Positions 20,963-29,916 of a stretch of DNA of 64,000 bases are shown here, one piece after another. This stretch comes from Sphingomonadales bacterium Ga0077557 (GTDB lineage Bacteria; Pseudomonadota; Alphaproteobacteria; Sphingomonadales; Sphingomonadaceae): assembly GCA_001464615.1 (NCBI GenBank), contig LNFI01000016.1, forward strand, positions 298,728 through 362,727, read 5' to 3'. Made by a program: the position numbers and the translations under genes. A model generated the notes under the pieces. That model had not been told where the DNA came from, ran no database searches, and worked only from the letters and a program-made list of their open reading frames with translations. The stretch's first letter is position 1. Each line of letters begins with the position of its first letter.

Positions 20963-21457
20963 ATGAGCATGTTTAACAATAATAGCCGTCCAACGCGCGA
21001 TTCGGGCACGAGCAGCTTGCCGCAGCCCCCGAGCCAGCCCGCTGGAAAGCGTGGCATGTTTTCCGTGCTTGGTTCGGATGTGATTGTTACGGGCAACATC
21101 ATGGCGACCGCGGATTTGCATATTGATGGCCGGGTCGATGGCGATGTGAATTGCGGATCGCTGGTGCAGGGCACCGAAAGCCGGATTGCGGGCAATGTCC
21201 GCGCCGAAACCGCGCGACTGGCTGGCGCGATTGAGGGCACGGTTTCGGTTCGCCAACTCACCGTAGAACGCGCCGCCCGCATCACGGGCGATGTTGAATA
21301 TGAAAATATCGCGATCGAAAATGGCGCCAGCATCGATGGCCGCCTGAAACATATCTCGCCGGATTCGGGCAGGACGTTCACCGGCAGCAGCACATCCACA
21401 TCGGGCCGCCCGACGGAATCAGTCCATCTGGTCAGCCCGAACGAAGCCGCCGCCTGA
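20963..21457 (+). CDS. Bactofilin (polymer-forming cytoskeletal protein)
   Basis: Bactofilins polymerise without nucleotide into filaments that place cell-envelope enzymes. The 164 residues have disordered ends rich in Pro, Ser and Thr and a central domain (about 35-130) of short repeating strands: VIVTGNIMATADLHIDGRVD, GDVNCGSLVQGTESRIAGNV and RITGDVEYENIAIENGASID. This hydrophobic/glycine ladder is the right-handed beta helix of the family. A clear intrinsic terminator follows, so it is probably a single-gene unit or the end of the glycosyltransferase transcript. Confidence 0.93.
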   Translation: MSMFNNNSRPTRDSGTSSLPQPPSQPAGKRGMFSVLGSDVIVTGNIMATADLHIDGRVDGDVNCGSLVQGTESRIAGNVRAETARLAGAIEGTVSVRQLTVERAARITGDVEYENIAIENGASIDGRLKHISPDSGRTFTGSSTSTSGRPTESVHLVSPNEAAA

Positions 21458-21475
21458 TTGGCGAAACCTGGATGC

Positions 21476-21516
21476 AAAAAGGGGTGCGGTACCAAGGGGT
21501 ATCGCGCCCCTTTTTT
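21476..21516 (+). terminator. Intrinsic terminator after the bactofilin gene
   Basis: Thirteen paired positions (GGGGTGCGGTACC against GGTATCGCGCCCC, with two wobble pairs) around an AAGG loop, flanked by five A and six T. The A-tract on the left would make it work in both directions, also serving the minus-strand gene that ends at 21583. Confidence 0.92.
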
Positions 21517-21582
21517 CTTACCGCGGTGACCGAGTTCACAAATCTCTCCGACAAAAGTCGGATTCTGGGTGGGAAGCGGACG

Positions 21583-21930
21583 TCAGCCGCCACCGTTGCA
21601 GGAGGCAGTATCGGCCTCGGTGGAGCCTGCCTCCAGTGAGACGTTTACCGCCGCACAGCCCCCGTCTGCGATCCACGGCAGGTCGTCGAGCGTAGAGACC
21701 CAGCGCCTTTTGCCAGAGTCCAGCCCGCCATGCGGACCGATCACAAACAGTCCGACCACAGCTCCGGTAGGTGCGCGAGTGTAGAAGCGAGCGTATCGAG
21801 CAATCGGTGCCGATCCGGCGGGCATCACAACAGTACGCTCGATAAGGTCCATGGAGGCAGCTTGCTCGGCACCTCCGTTCGAGGACGATGTCGCAAGTAA
21901 TGCAAGCCCCATGACGAGCAACCATCTCAT
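21583..21930 (-). CDS. Small exported hypothetical protein, 115 aa
   Basis: I do not recognise it. The ATG at 21930 opens a convincing signal peptide (MRWLLVMGLALLATSS), and the mature part ends with several cysteines (GGCAAVNVS, ADTASCNGG) that could form a disulfide. Longer in-frame starts upstream run into the 3' end of the amidohydrolase gene and lack a signal peptide at the N-terminus. No good ribosome site is visible. It follows the amidohydrolase gene by 100 bases on the same strand. Confidence 0.5.
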   Translation of the reverse strand: MRWLLVMGLALLATSSSNGGAEQAASMDLIERTVVMPAGSAPIARYARFYTRAPTGAVVGLFVIGPHGGLDSGKRRWVSTLDDLPWIADGGCAAVNVSLEAGSTEADTASCNGGG

Positions 21931-22030
21931 ATCGCTGCGAGTAACACGGAAACCTGCATATCCGCTAGTGGGGCGACAACAGCCACAACAACATGGTTCG
22001 GCTTTAGCCCAATCGCCCACCAACGGCGGT

Positions 22031-23293
22031 TTACTTAACCCGCACCCCGCCCTTGATGACCGCGCTGACATGTTCGAGCAGCGTCACATCGCTCAGCGGA
22101 TCGCCCGCCACCGCGACGATATCGCCATAGCGCCCGACCGCAATCGCACCGACATCGGCGGTCTTGTCGAGCGCCTCTGCCGCGCTGCTCGTTGCCGAGC
22201 GGATCGCCTGGAGCGGGGTCATGCCCCATTGCACCATCTTGGCGAATTGCCTGCCATTGTCGCCATGCGGATAAACGCCCGCATCGCTACCGAACAGCAT
22301 CGGCACCCCTGCCCTGACCGCGCGCTGGAAGGTCTGGCGCTGTTTCAGTCCGATCTCCTTTTCCTTGTCCAGGCTCTCCTGCTCAGTGCCGTTGGCGGTG
22401 CCGGTCGCCAGGATATAATCGTCATTATAGATATCCATGTCGAACCAGGTGCGGCGCGCCGCCGCCAGCTTGATCGTTTCATCAGAGGCAAGGCTGGCAT
22501 GTTCGATCGTATCGATCCCGGCCAGAATCGCGGTGCGAATGCCTTCATCGCCATGCGCATGCGCCGCTACCCGGATGTGGAGCATATGCGCTTCATCAGC
22601 GATTGCCTTCATCTCCTCGAGCGTCAGCTGCTGCCCGCCGACGCTGTCGCCGAGCGAGAACACCCCGCCGGTCGCGCAGATCTTGATCACCTGCGCGCCA
22701 TATTTGTGCAGCCAGCGCACCTTGGCGCGCGCTTCCTCGGGTGAGTTGATCACCGAGGGCTGCTGCTTGTCGAATGAGGGCGGCAGGCTGTTGTCGTCGC
22801 AATGCCCGCCGGTCGCGCCGATCGCATAGGTGGCCGTGGTGACGCGCGGCCCGGGGATCCAGCCGCCATCGATTGCCTCGCGCAAGCCGACATCGTCAAA
22901 GTTCGCCGACCCGACATTGCGGACCGAGGTGAACCCGGCATCGAGCGTCTTCTTGGCATTGGCGACGCCCACCGCCTGCCAGAAGCTGTCGGTATATTGC
23001 AGCCCGCGATAGCCGCCAATCTCAGCGAGCGAGGTCAAATGGACATGCATGTCGATCAGCCCCGGCAGGATCGTCTGCCCCGACAGGTTGATATGCTTGA
23101 CGTCGCTGCCCCATTTCACTGTGCGAGCATCGGCCACGCTGGTGATGCGGCCATCGGTGATGAACACTGCCGGATAATCCACCGTCTTGCCGACGACGAC
23201 ATCGACCATGTGATCGGCCGTGACGACGACGGTCTCGGCCTGGGCGGGCGCAGATACTGCAAGCAGCAGTCCGGCAATCATTCGTTTCGACAT
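22031..23293 (-). CDS. Exported metal-dependent amidohydrolase (imidazolonepropionase/prolidase-like)
   Basis: A 420-residue protein with a signal peptide (MSKRMIAGLLLAVSAPAQAE), hence periplasmic. Metal-binding motifs of the amidohydrolase superfamily are visible: LIDMHVHLTSL early, the lysine-bearing segment KYGAQVIKICATGG, HIRVAAHAHGDEGIR, and ATGTANG/LFGSDAGVYPHGDNG with the late Asp. It ends with the usual beta domain (VGRYGDIVAVAGDPLSDVTL). Relatives hydrolyse Xaa-Pro dipeptides, organophosphates or imidazolone compounds; the substrate is open. I start at 23293 because GGAG lies seven bases upstream. Confidence 0.85.
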   Translation of the reverse strand: MSKRMIAGLLLAVSAPAQAETVVVTADHMVDVVVGKTVDYPAVFITDGRITSVADARTVKWGSDVKHINLSGQTILPGLIDMHVHLTSLAEIGGYRGLQYTDSFWQAVGVANAKKTLDAGFTSVRNVGSANFDDVGLREAIDGGWIPGPRVTTATYAIGATGGHCDDNSLPPSFDKQQPSVINSPEEARAKVRWLHKYGAQVIKICATGGVFSLGDSVGGQQLTLEEMKAIADEAHMLHIRVAAHAHGDEGIRTAILAGIDTIEHASLASDETIKLAAARRTWFDMDIYNDDYILATGTANGTEQESLDKEKEIGLKQRQTFQRAVRAGVPMLFGSDAGVYPHGDNGRQFAKMVQWGMTPLQAIRSATSSAAEALDKTADVGAIAVGRYGDIVAVAGDPLSDVTLLEHVSAVIKGGVRVK

Positions 23294-23682
23294 TGGCCAA
23301 CTCCACGCCATCAAATCTTCGTATGATGACCCTATCGCTAAAAAGACGCGCTGGGAATCGCCATCGGCCCCGGCGCGCGTTCCGGGTTAGCGCCTTGTCC
23401 TCAGCTTCAGGGGCTGGCAGGCCAATAGGTAAGATCAGCAACATTCAATTGTGCAACAATAGAATGAACCACTTTGACCAGATATTGGATCGACAATAGA
23501 CCTAGTTCGAATTGACCGACACAATATCATCAATCAAAATATCTGTGGCAGATCAGTAAGATCGCCCAGTAATTGCTTAACCTTCACATGCGGCCGAACC
23601 AATCCTCCTGTCGATAGATCAGTATCGAGCGGGTCGGATTCCCTTGGCCGATTTTCATGAAAATCCAAAAAAGGAGCAGGAA
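23294..23682. other. 389-base intergenic region, divergent promoters
   Basis: No gene seen. The region is noticeably richer in A and T than its surroundings, especially 23440-23560. It must hold the promoters for the amidohydrolase (minus) and the lectin (plus). Several TTGACC-like boxes occur (23474, 23512). No convincing long repeat or RNA structure was seen. Confidence 0.6.
23512..23540 (+). promoter_or_regulatory. Candidate promoter for the lectin gene
   Basis: TTGACC (23512-23517) and CAAAAT (23535-23540) with a 17-base spacer, about 140 bases upstream of the lectin start codon. The -35 is good and the -10 only moderate (four of six). Confidence 0.35.
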
Positions 23683-24489
23683 ATGACCGTTTATACGATC
23701 CAGAACCAATGGGGTGGAGACTTCGCCCCTTGGCATGATGGCGGCGTGTTGAACATCGGCAACCGTGGCGCGCAGCTGCCGATCGCCCTCAACATCAGTT
23801 CAGGCGACGGGGGCCGCAGCTTTACCGGCACGATGACCTATACTGGCGAAGGCCCGATCGGCTTTCGCGGCACGCTCGTCACCGAAAATTGCTATCAGGT
23901 TGAAAATCAATGGGGCGGCGATTCGGCCCCCTGGCACGATGCCGGCCTGTTCCTGCTGGGCGCACGCAACGGGCAGAATGCGGTCGCGTTCAACCTGAGC
24001 TCAAGCGACGATGGCCAGACCATCACCGGGACGATGACCTATGCGGGCGAAGGCCCGATCGGCGTGAAGGGCGCGATATCGGCGGGAACCGCCTATAACG
24101 CCGTCAACCAATGGGGCGGCAACAGTGCGCCATGGCACCAGGGTGGCCAATGGGTGATCGGCTGCCGTGACAATCAGGCGGTGGTCGCCATCGACGTCTC
24201 CAGCAACGACAATGGCCAGACGCTGCGCGGGACGATGACCTATGCCGGGGAAGGCCCGATCGGCTTCCAGGGCACCCGGACAATGGCCAACACCTACAGC
24301 GTCGCCAATCAATGGGGCGGCGATCAGGCGCCCTGGCATCCCGGCGGCACCTGGGTGATCGGCTGCCGTGGCACCCAGGGTGTCGTTGCCGTCAGCGTGC
24401 AAGCGGCTGCCGATGGCAAGCTGACCGGGCAGATGACCTATGCGGGTGAAGGCCCAATCGGCCTCGCACTCACCACCAGCGCTTCGTAA
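23683..24489 (+). CDS. OAA-family mannan-binding lectin with four tandem repeats
   Basis: The 268-residue protein consists of four repeats of about 67 residues. NQWGG starts at residues 8, 75, 142 and 209, exactly 67 apart, each followed by APWH; MTYxGEGPIG recurs at 51, 118, 185 and 251. This is the pattern of the Oscillatoria agardhii agglutinin family, whose four-repeat members include the Myxococcus haemagglutinin MBHA and the Burkholderia lectin BOA. These beta-barrel lectins bind the branched core of high-mannose glycans. I start at 23683 (AAGGAG six bases upstream). There is no signal peptide. The fourth repeat is one residue shorter. It stands alone between divergent and convergent neighbours, as a singly transcribed accessory gene. 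Confidence 0.95.
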   Translation: MTVYTIQNQWGGDFAPWHDGGVLNIGNRGAQLPIALNISSGDGGRSFTGTMTYTGEGPIGFRGTLVTENCYQVENQWGGDSAPWHDAGLFLLGARNGQNAVAFNLSSSDDGQTITGTMTYAGEGPIGVKGAISAGTAYNAVNQWGGNSAPWHQGGQWVIGCRDNQAVVAIDVSSNDNGQTLRGTMTYAGEGPIGFQGTRTMANTYSVANQWGGDQAPWHPGGTWVIGCRGTQGVVAVSVQAAADGKLTGQMTYAGEGPIGLALTTSAS

Positions 24490-24499
24490 CCAACTAACG

Positions 24500-24533
24500 G
24501 CGGACCGGGTGGCTGCTGCGCCGCCCGGTCCGC
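24500..24533. terminator. Hairpin between convergent lectin and lpdA genes
   Basis: Ten-base arms GCGGACCGGG and CCCGGTCCGC around a 14-base loop, placed between the lectin stop codon and the lpdA stop codon. No T-run follows on either strand, so it may act with Rho or only protect 3' ends. Confidence 0.5.
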
Positions 24534-24546
24534 TCACTTGTGCGCC

Positions 24547-25941
24547 TTAGAAATGCAGCGCGCGGCCATAGGCGCTGAGCACGCTTTCGTGCATCATTTC
24601 GCTGAGCGTCGGATGCGGGAAGACGGTTTCCATCAATTCCTGCTCGGTCGTCTCGAGCGTCTTGCCGATGGTGTAGCCCTGGATCAGCTCGGTCACTTCC
24701 GCGCCGATCATGTGTGCGCCGAGCAGTTCGCCGGTTTTGGCGTCGAACACCGTCTTGATGAAGCCCTCCGCCTCGCCCAGCGCAATCGCCTTGCCATTGC
24801 CGATGAAGGGGAAATTGCCGACCTTCACGTCGTATCCGGCTTCCTTCGCCTTGGCCTCGGTCAGGCCCACGCTGGCGATTTGCGGGTGGCAATAGGTGCA
24901 GCCGGGGATGTTCTTGGGGTCCATTGCATGCGGGTGGCCGCCGGCGATGGCCTCAGCGGCGATGACGCCCTCATGGCTGGCCTTGTGCGCCAACCAAGGC
25001 GGCGCGGTGATGTCGCCGATCGCCCAGAGCCCGGCGACATTGGTGCGGCACATCGGATCAGTCTTCAGGAAGCCGCGATCCATCGCGACGCCCAGCGCCT
25101 CAAGCCCGATATTCTCGGTATTGGGCACGATACCGACCGCGACGATAACATGGCTGAACTCGCTGGTGGCAACCTTGCCGTCCTTCGCCTTGATGCTCGC
25201 GGTTACCCCCTTCGCGCCAACATCGATCTTCTCGACACCAGCGCCGGTCATGATCGTCATGCCCTGCTTCTTCAGAGACTTTTCCAGGAAGGCCGATATC
25301 TCCGCGTCCTCGACCGGCACGATCCGATCGAGCATTTCGACCACGGTCACTTCGGCACCCATATCATTGTAGAAGCTGGCAAACTCGATCCCGATCGCGC
25401 CCGATCCAATGACGAGCAGCTTGGTCGGCATTTCTGGCGGCACCATCGCGTGGCGATAGGTCCAGATGCGCTTCCCGTCGGCCTTGGCAAAGGGCAGGTC
25501 GCGGGCGCGCGCGCCTGTCGCCAGGATGATGTTCTTGGCGCTGATTTCCTCGGTCTTGCCGTCCTTGGTCACCGCAACTTTGTTGGCGGCGGTCAGCGTG
25601 CCCTCGCCCATATGCACGGTGATCTTGTTCTTCTTCATCAGGTGGGTGACGCCCTGGTTAAGCTGCTTGGCGACGCCACGTGATCGCTTCACCACCGCGT
25701 CAATATCCGCGCTGATCTTTTCGGCGACCAGCCCGTAATCCTTGGCGTGCTGCATATAATGATAAATCTCGGCGGAGCGCAGCAGCGCCTTGGTCGGGAT
25801 ACAGCCCCAGTTGAGGCAGATGCCGCCGAGCAACTCGCGCTCGACGATCGCTACTTTCAGGCCAAGCTGGCTCGCCCGAATCGCGGCGACATAGCCGCCG
25901 GGGCCCGAGCCAAGCACGATGAGATCATAAGTATCAGCCAC
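24547..25941 (-). CDS. lpdA: Dihydrolipoyl dehydrogenase (E3)
   Basis: The flavoprotein that reoxidises dihydrolipoamide in the pyruvate and 2-oxoglutarate dehydrogenase complexes, reducing NAD. Of 464 residues, GSGPGG (11-16) binds FAD, the redox disulfide is in CLNWGCIPTK (C42, C47), the second dinucleotide site is VIGSGAIGIEFASFYNDMG, and the C-terminus has HPTLSE with the catalytic His-Glu pair. It is the last gene of the minus-strand group starting with pdhC, 24 bases after the thioesterase gene. Given the neighbour it probably serves pyruvate dehydrogenase. Confidence 0.98.
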   Translation of the reverse strand: MADTYDLIVLGSGPGGYVAAIRASQLGLKVAIVERELLGGICLNWGCIPTKALLRSAEIYHYMQHAKDYGLVAEKISADIDAVVKRSRGVAKQLNQGVTHLMKKNKITVHMGEGTLTAANKVAVTKDGKTEEISAKNIILATGARARDLPFAKADGKRIWTYRHAMVPPEMPTKLLVIGSGAIGIEFASFYNDMGAEVTVVEMLDRIVPVEDAEISAFLEKSLKKQGMTIMTGAGVEKIDVGAKGVTASIKAKDGKVATSEFSHVIVAVGIVPNTENIGLEALGVAMDRGFLKTDPMCRTNVAGLWAIGDITAPPWLAHKASHEGVIAAEAIAGGHPHAMDPKNIPGCTYCHPQIASVGLTEAKAKEAGYDVKVGNFPFIGNGKAIALGEAEGFIKTVFDAKTGELLGAHMIGAEVTELIQGYTIGKTLETTEQELMETVFPHPTLSEMMHESVLSAYGRALHF

Positions 25942-25965
25942 AGTCAGACTCCTGGGGAGGGAGGA

Positions 25966-26358
25966 TCATACAAATTCTTCGCCAATCACGCGCGGCATCC
26001 GCCGTTCATCGATCGCGACGAAAGTGAAGCGTGCTTGCGTGACAAGGCAGGATTGTTCGGCATGGCGGTCGCGTCGCCAGCTCTGCACTTCGATCGTCAT
26101 CGATGTGCGCCCAACCCGCGCCAGATCGGCATAAACCGAGACCTCATCGCCAACGAACACGGGCGCATGGAATTTCATCGCCTCGACCGCGATCGTTACC
26201 GCGCGGCCCTTGGCATAACGGGCGGCGACCAGGCCGGCAGCGGAGTCCATCAAGCTCATCAGCCAGCCGCCAAAAATGTCGCCATAGGCGTTGGCATCGG
26301 CCGGCATCGCCGTAACGCGGATCGCCAGCTGGTTTTCAGGGGGGATCGGATCAGGCAT
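25966..26358 (-). CDS. Acyl-CoA thioesterase (YciA-like hotdog fold)
   Basis: A 130-residue single hotdog domain that would hydrolyse acyl-CoA to free acid and CoA. The segment ANAYGDIFGGWLMSLMDSAA contains the conserved helix start with its Asp, then VEAMKFHAPVFVGDEVSVYA typical of YciA/BACH enzymes. The protein is slightly shorter than most YciA proteins. It overlaps the upstream dehydrogenase gene by eight bases and sits inside the pdhC-lpdA group, which suggests a link to acetyl-CoA or CoA balance. Confidence 0.85.
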   Translation of the reverse strand: MPDPIPPENQLAIRVTAMPADANAYGDIFGGWLMSLMDSAAGLVAARYAKGRAVTIAVEAMKFHAPVFVGDEVSVYADLARVGRTSMTIEVQSWRRDRHAEQSCLVTQARFTFVAIDERRMPRVIGEEFV

Positions 26359-26974
26359 CGGGGCCGGTCAGCGCCCAGCCGATAGTGGGGGCAAGACCGT
26401 GACCAAAGGCCTGCGCGATCCACAGTCGCGCCATCCCTTCCAGCTCGCGCGCATAATCCAGGCCCCCGGCATCGCGGACATCAAAGCCGATATCCGCAAG
26501 CAACTGCATCACCGCCGCCTTGGCGGTGGCGTCATCGGCGGCGACGAACTGCAGCGGCTTGATCCGCCGCACTGGTGCATCGGCCATCACGCCCGATCCC
26601 ACCTGATTGAGCGCCTTGACCACTACCGCATCGGTCTTTGCCTGCAACAACGCTGCAGCGGACTGATCGGGCGAGATCAGCGGAGCGAGGTTGTTTCGGA
26701 AATCATAGGGGTTGATCGGATCGATCAGGATCTTGCCCGTGATCGGCCCCATCGTCGCCAGCGCGCTATCCACCGCATCCCAGCCGATCGCCAGCACGAT
26801 GATGTCGGCCCAGGCCGCCGCCTCCGCCGTCGAGCGCCGCGCGATCCCATCCCCACCGGCATGCTTCGGATCGGCAGGGTCGCGCACGCCATAGACCACG
26901 TCATGCCCGGCGGCGGCGATGTTCGGGGCGATTGCGCTGCCCACTCGACCCGTGCCGATAACCGCAATCTTCAT
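26351..26974 (-). CDS. NADP-binding oxidoreductase (F420-dependent NADP reductase-like fold)
   Basis: A 207-residue Rossmann protein starting MKIAVIGTGRVGSAIAPNIA, with the glycine-rich GTGRVG loop, VVYGVRDP at the second strand, VLAIGWDAV, and KILIDPINPY in the middle, followed by KALNQVGSGVM. This matches the NADPH-dependent F420 reductase/YqeC-like group found in many bacteria that lack F420. The true substrate is unknown. It overlaps both neighbours (four bases with the upstream gene, eight downstream), so it is certainly part of the pdhC-lpdA transcript. Confidence 0.8.
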   Translation of the reverse strand: MKIAVIGTGRVGSAIAPNIAAAGHDVVYGVRDPADPKHAGGDGIARRSTAEAAAWADIIVLAIGWDAVDSALATMGPITGKILIDPINPYDFRNNLAPLISPDQSAAALLQAKTDAVVVKALNQVGSGVMADAPVRRIKPLQFVAADDATAKAAVMQLLADIGFDVRDAGGLDYARELEGMARLWIAQAFGHGLAPTIGWALTGPDA

Positions 26975-27195
26975 GCCTCTCGTCCCCGTGCTTCGGCAGC
27001 TTCGGCGGCGCGGTCTGCGGCCCAGGCCTGACGCAGCGGGAGATACCCCATGCCAATGACGAACGCGATCACGACATAGTCAGTATTCCAGATGTCCGCG
27101 CGCGCCAGCGGCACGGCCCAGGCCGCCATCGACGCCATCACAATCGCAGTGGCGATACCAAGCGCAATATGCATGAGTTCAATCGCAAATCGCAT
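26971..27195 (-). CDS. Small membrane protein, 74 aa
   Basis: Unrecognised. Two hydrophobic stretches (IALGIATAIVMASMAAWAV and DYVVIAFVIGMGYLPL) suggest two membrane helices, followed by a charged tail rich in Ala, Arg and Glu. It starts nine bases after the pdhC stop codon and overlaps the next gene as ATGA, so it is co-translated. The tight packing argues that it is real. Confidence 0.65.
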   Translation of the reverse strand: MRFAIELMHIALGIATAIVMASMAAWAVPLARADIWNTDYVVIAFVIGMGYLPLRQAWAADRAAEAAEARGREA

Positions 27196-27204
27196 GATCG
27201 TGCC

Positions 27205-28518
27205 TCAGGCTAGCAAGCCAAGCGGGTTTTCGACGAGCGCCTTGATCGCCTGCATCAACTGCGCGCCGTCCGCGCCGTCGATCGCGCGGTGATCGAAACT
27301 GCCGGTCACCGACATCACCGTGGCGATGCCGAGCGCGCCATCGATCACATACGGCCGCTGCTCGCCCGCGCCAACGGCCAGGATCATCCCCTGTGGCGGG
27401 TTGATCACCGCATCAAATGCCTTGATTCCGAACATGCCCATATTGGAAATGGACGCCGTCCCGCCCTGATATTCGGCTGGCTGCAGCTTGCCGTCCTTGG
27501 CCCGCTGGGCAAGGTCCTTCATTTCGGTGGCGATCGTGGAAATACTCTTGCCTGCGGCGTCCTTGATGATCGGGGTGATCAGCCCGCCGGGGATCGATAC
27601 CGCGACCGCGATATCGGCGCGGGTATAGGAAACGAGCTGGTCGCCCAGGAAGGTGACATTGCACTTCGGCACCTGAATCAGCGCCACACCCAACGCCTTG
27701 ATCAACAGATCATTGACCGACAGCTTTACCCCGCGCGGCTCCAGCGCCTTGTTGAGCTCGCCGCGCAGTTTGAGCAGCGCGTCAAGCCGCACATCGACCG
27801 TCAGATAAATATGCGGAATCGTCGATTTTGCTTCGGTCAGCCGCCGCGCAATGGTTTTGCGCATGTTCGAGAGCTTCTCGATTGCGTGCGGGATCGTATC
27901 GTCCCACGCGACGGGCGCGGCAGGGCGGACAGGGTCGGCTGGCGCAGGCGCGGGTGCAGCGGCGGCAGGCGCCACGGCGGCGGGCGTTGCCATCGGCGCA
28001 GCACCAGGGTTCGCGCTATCGATATCGGCCTTGATGATCCGGCCATTCGGGCCAGTCCCGGCCACTGTCGCAAGGTCGATGCTTTTCTCGGCCGCCAATC
28101 GACGCGCCAAGGGACTGGCCTTGATCCGGTCCCCGCTTGCAACGGGCGCAGGCGGCGGCGCGACCGGCGCGGGCGCCACGGCGACGGGCGCGCTAGCCGG
28201 TGGAGCCGCATCAGGCACAGCCGGTGCCGATTTAGCAGGTGACGCCGGTTGCGATGCGGGCGGCGATGCCGCTTCCCCTTCTTGCGTCAGCAGCGCAATC
28301 ACTGTGCCGACTTTCACATTGTCGGTCCCCTCAGCCACCAATATCTGGCTGATCACGCCTTCATCGACGGCTTCGAACTCCATCGTCGCCTTGTCGGTTT
28401 CGATTTCGGCCATCAAATCACCCGAAGAGACGCTGTCGCCTTCCTTGACCAGCCATTTGGCGAGGGTGCCTTCCTCCATCGTTGGGGAAAGAGCGGGCAT
28501 CTTGATCTCGATCGGCAT
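27205..28518 (-). CDS. pdhC: Pyruvate dehydrogenase E2, dihydrolipoyllysine acetyltransferase
   Basis: E2 core of the pyruvate dehydrogenase complex: its lipoyl arm carries the acetyl group from E1 to CoA. The lipoyl domain (1-75) has the modified lysine K43 in ETDKATMEF. An Ala/Pro linker follows, then the peripheral-subunit-binding domain (about 138-170, [20 protein letters not shown]), a second linker, and the acetyltransferase domain ending with [13 protein letters not shown], the catalytic His-Asp motif. [16 protein letters not shown] at the start is typical of pyruvate E2. The E1 genes pdhA and pdhB are not adjacent. Confidence 0.95.
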   Translation of the reverse strand: MPIEIKMPALSPTMEEGTLAKWLVKEGDSVSSGDLMAEIETDKATMEFEAVDEGVISQILVAEGTDNVKVGTVIALLTQEGEAASPPASQPASPAKSAPAVPDAAPPASAPVAVAPAPVAPPPAPVASGDRIKASPLARRLAAEKSIDLATVAGTGPNGRIIKADIDSANPGAAPMATPAAVAPAAAAPAPAPADPVRPAAPVAWDDTIPHAIEKLSNMRKTIARRLTEAKSTIPHIYLTVDVRLDALLKLRGELNKALEPRGVKLSVNDLLIKALGVALIQVPKCNVTFLGDQLVSYTRADIAVAVSIPGGLITPIIKDAAGKSISTIATEMKDLAQRAKDGKLQPAEYQGGTASISNMGMFGIKAFDAVINPPQGMILAVGAGEQRPYVIDGALGIATVMSVTGSFDHRAIDGADGAQLMQAIKALVENPLGLLA

Positions 28519-28663
28519 GAAAGAGGAATCCTTGCGCGAGTCCTGGGGGTGGGCGTTTCCTTCGCCATCCGGCGCGCCGGGTCAAGGCCAAGGCTTGCAC
28601 AGCGCCCCGTCCCGGCCCACCTTAGTGACAAAATTGATCCGAAATTGGCGGGGAAAAACGGCC

Positions 28664-29119
28664 ATGCGCATCTATCTGGTGGTGATCGACGAGACGCCCG
28701 AGGCCGAAACCGCGCTGCGCTTTGCCGCACGCCGCGCCGTGAAGACGGGCGGTGGCGTCGAAATCCTGGCGCTGGTGCCCGCTGCCGAGTTCGTGCCCTG
28801 GGGCGGTGTGCAGGCCACCATCGAGGAAGAGGCGCGCCAGCATGCCGAAGCCTTGGTCGCGGCCGCAGCAGGCACATTGATCGAGGAATCGGGGCTGAAG
28901 CCGATCATCACCGTGCGCCAGGGCGACGCCAGCAAGGTGATTCGCGACGTCATCGCCGGCAATTCGGAAATCGCCGCGCTGGTGCTTGCCGCCGCCCCGC
29001 ATGGCGCGCCCGGCCCGCTGATCAGCCATTTCGCCGGATCGGATGCCGGCGCCCTGCCAATCCCGCTGATGATCGTGCCCGGCGGGCTAAGCGCCGCTGC
29101 AATCGATCGGCTGAGCTAG
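28664..29119 (+). CDS. Universal stress protein family protein
   Basis: A 151-residue UspA-like protein starting MRIYLVVIDETPEAETALRF, where the early Asp and the AARRAVKTGGGVEILALVP segment match the family. The nucleotide-loop region near the end (VLAAAPHGAPGPLISHFAGS) is less canonical than the G-x2-G-x9-G(S/T) loop, so ATP binding is uncertain. I start at 28664 because the frame upstream is antisense to pdhC. It is divergent from pdhC. Confidence 0.8.
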   Translation: MRIYLVVIDETPEAETALRFAARRAVKTGGGVEILALVPAAEFVPWGGVQATIEEEARQHAEALVAAAAGTLIEESGLKPIITVRQGDASKVIRDVIAGNSEIAALVLAAAPHGAPGPLISHFAGSDAGALPIPLMIVPGGLSAAAIDRLS

Positions 29120-29184
29120 CAGGGTGGTCAAAATTCTGCCTTAGATCATTGCTCTATCGCCCTTGACCTCTTGGGAGAACGTCC

Positions 29185-29877
29185 ATGCGCCGCCGCCATC
29201 TTCTAGCTCCGCGCCTTGCTTCCCTGCCGCTTCTCCTGCTGGCGAGCGCTGGCATCGCATCAACGCCGGCTGCCGACGGCATGCAGCCCATAGACCGCAT
29301 CGTTGCAGAACGGGTAAAGTTTGCCCTCCCCGACGATGAACAGCCGCGGTTGCCTGTGGTCGATGATGCCGGGATCGGCTTGTTCGGCTTTGCGTCGGGC
29401 CTGCCGATTGACGCGGTACGGCAAACCCGGTCGGTCCGCGATCTTGATGTGCTCGTGAAACTCAAAATCGTGCGTTTCACGCCGCGCAAGCCGTTCAAAC
29501 TGGGCGGCGCTGCGGCGGTGCTCGCCAATATCACCTCCGCCACGATCGCCGCCAATGTCGATTTGCGCAATTATTACCAGCAACCCTTTTATTATCCGCC
29601 CTCGGCAGCCGACAATGTGCCGATTGATCCGGGCGAAGAGCGTGAGGCCACCGCGCAGCTTGCGGGCTTGCTGTCAGCCGATGGCTGCGGCGCGCGAACG
29701 ATCGCCCTGCTTCGCCGGATCGCCGCCGGGCCGGGCCACGGGAAGCTGACGGCCGCCGCTGTCGATGCGCGCCGTCTGCTCACCCGACTTGGCAACGGGG
29801 CCTATTACCCAACGGACGGATGCGCTGCGCCCGAGGTCGAACCGGATTATGTCCGCACGGTCGCGGCTGCATCTTAG
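29185..29877 (+). CDS. Exported hypothetical protein, 230 aa
   Basis: Not recognised. The N-terminus is a signal peptide (RRRHLLAPRLASLPLLLLAS, cleaved about SAGIASTPA). The mature protein has FGFASGLPIDAVRQTRSVRD, a stretch of Tyr-rich sequence (NYYQQPFYYPP), and two cysteine pairs (DGCGARTI and DGCAAPEVE). It lies 65 bases after the stress-protein gene and 39 bases before the M28 peptidase gene on the same strand, so it may share their transcript. Confidence 0.65.
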   Translation: MRRRHLLAPRLASLPLLLLASAGIASTPAADGMQPIDRIVAERVKFALPDDEQPRLPVVDDAGIGLFGFASGLPIDAVRQTRSVRDLDVLVKLKIVRFTPRKPFKLGGAAAVLANITSATIAANVDLRNYYQQPFYYPPSAADNVPIDPGEEREATAQLAGLLSADGCGARTIALLRRIAAGPGHGKLTAAAVDARRLLTRLGNGAYYPTDGCAAPEVEPDYVRTVAAAS

Positions 29878-29916
29878 GCTCTTGCCGATGGGTGCTGTAG
29901 CCGCCACCATGCCGCC

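Noticed and set aside
23683..24489. Regular repeats considered as a CRISPR or satellite array
   Set aside because: The 201-base periodicity is in frame and encodes conserved lectin repeats; DNA repeats are diverged at synonymous positions.
27851..28663. In-frame upstream extension of the universal stress protein gene
   Set aside because: The extension is antisense to pdhC and low in complexity; the family N-terminus MRIYLVVID starts at 28664.
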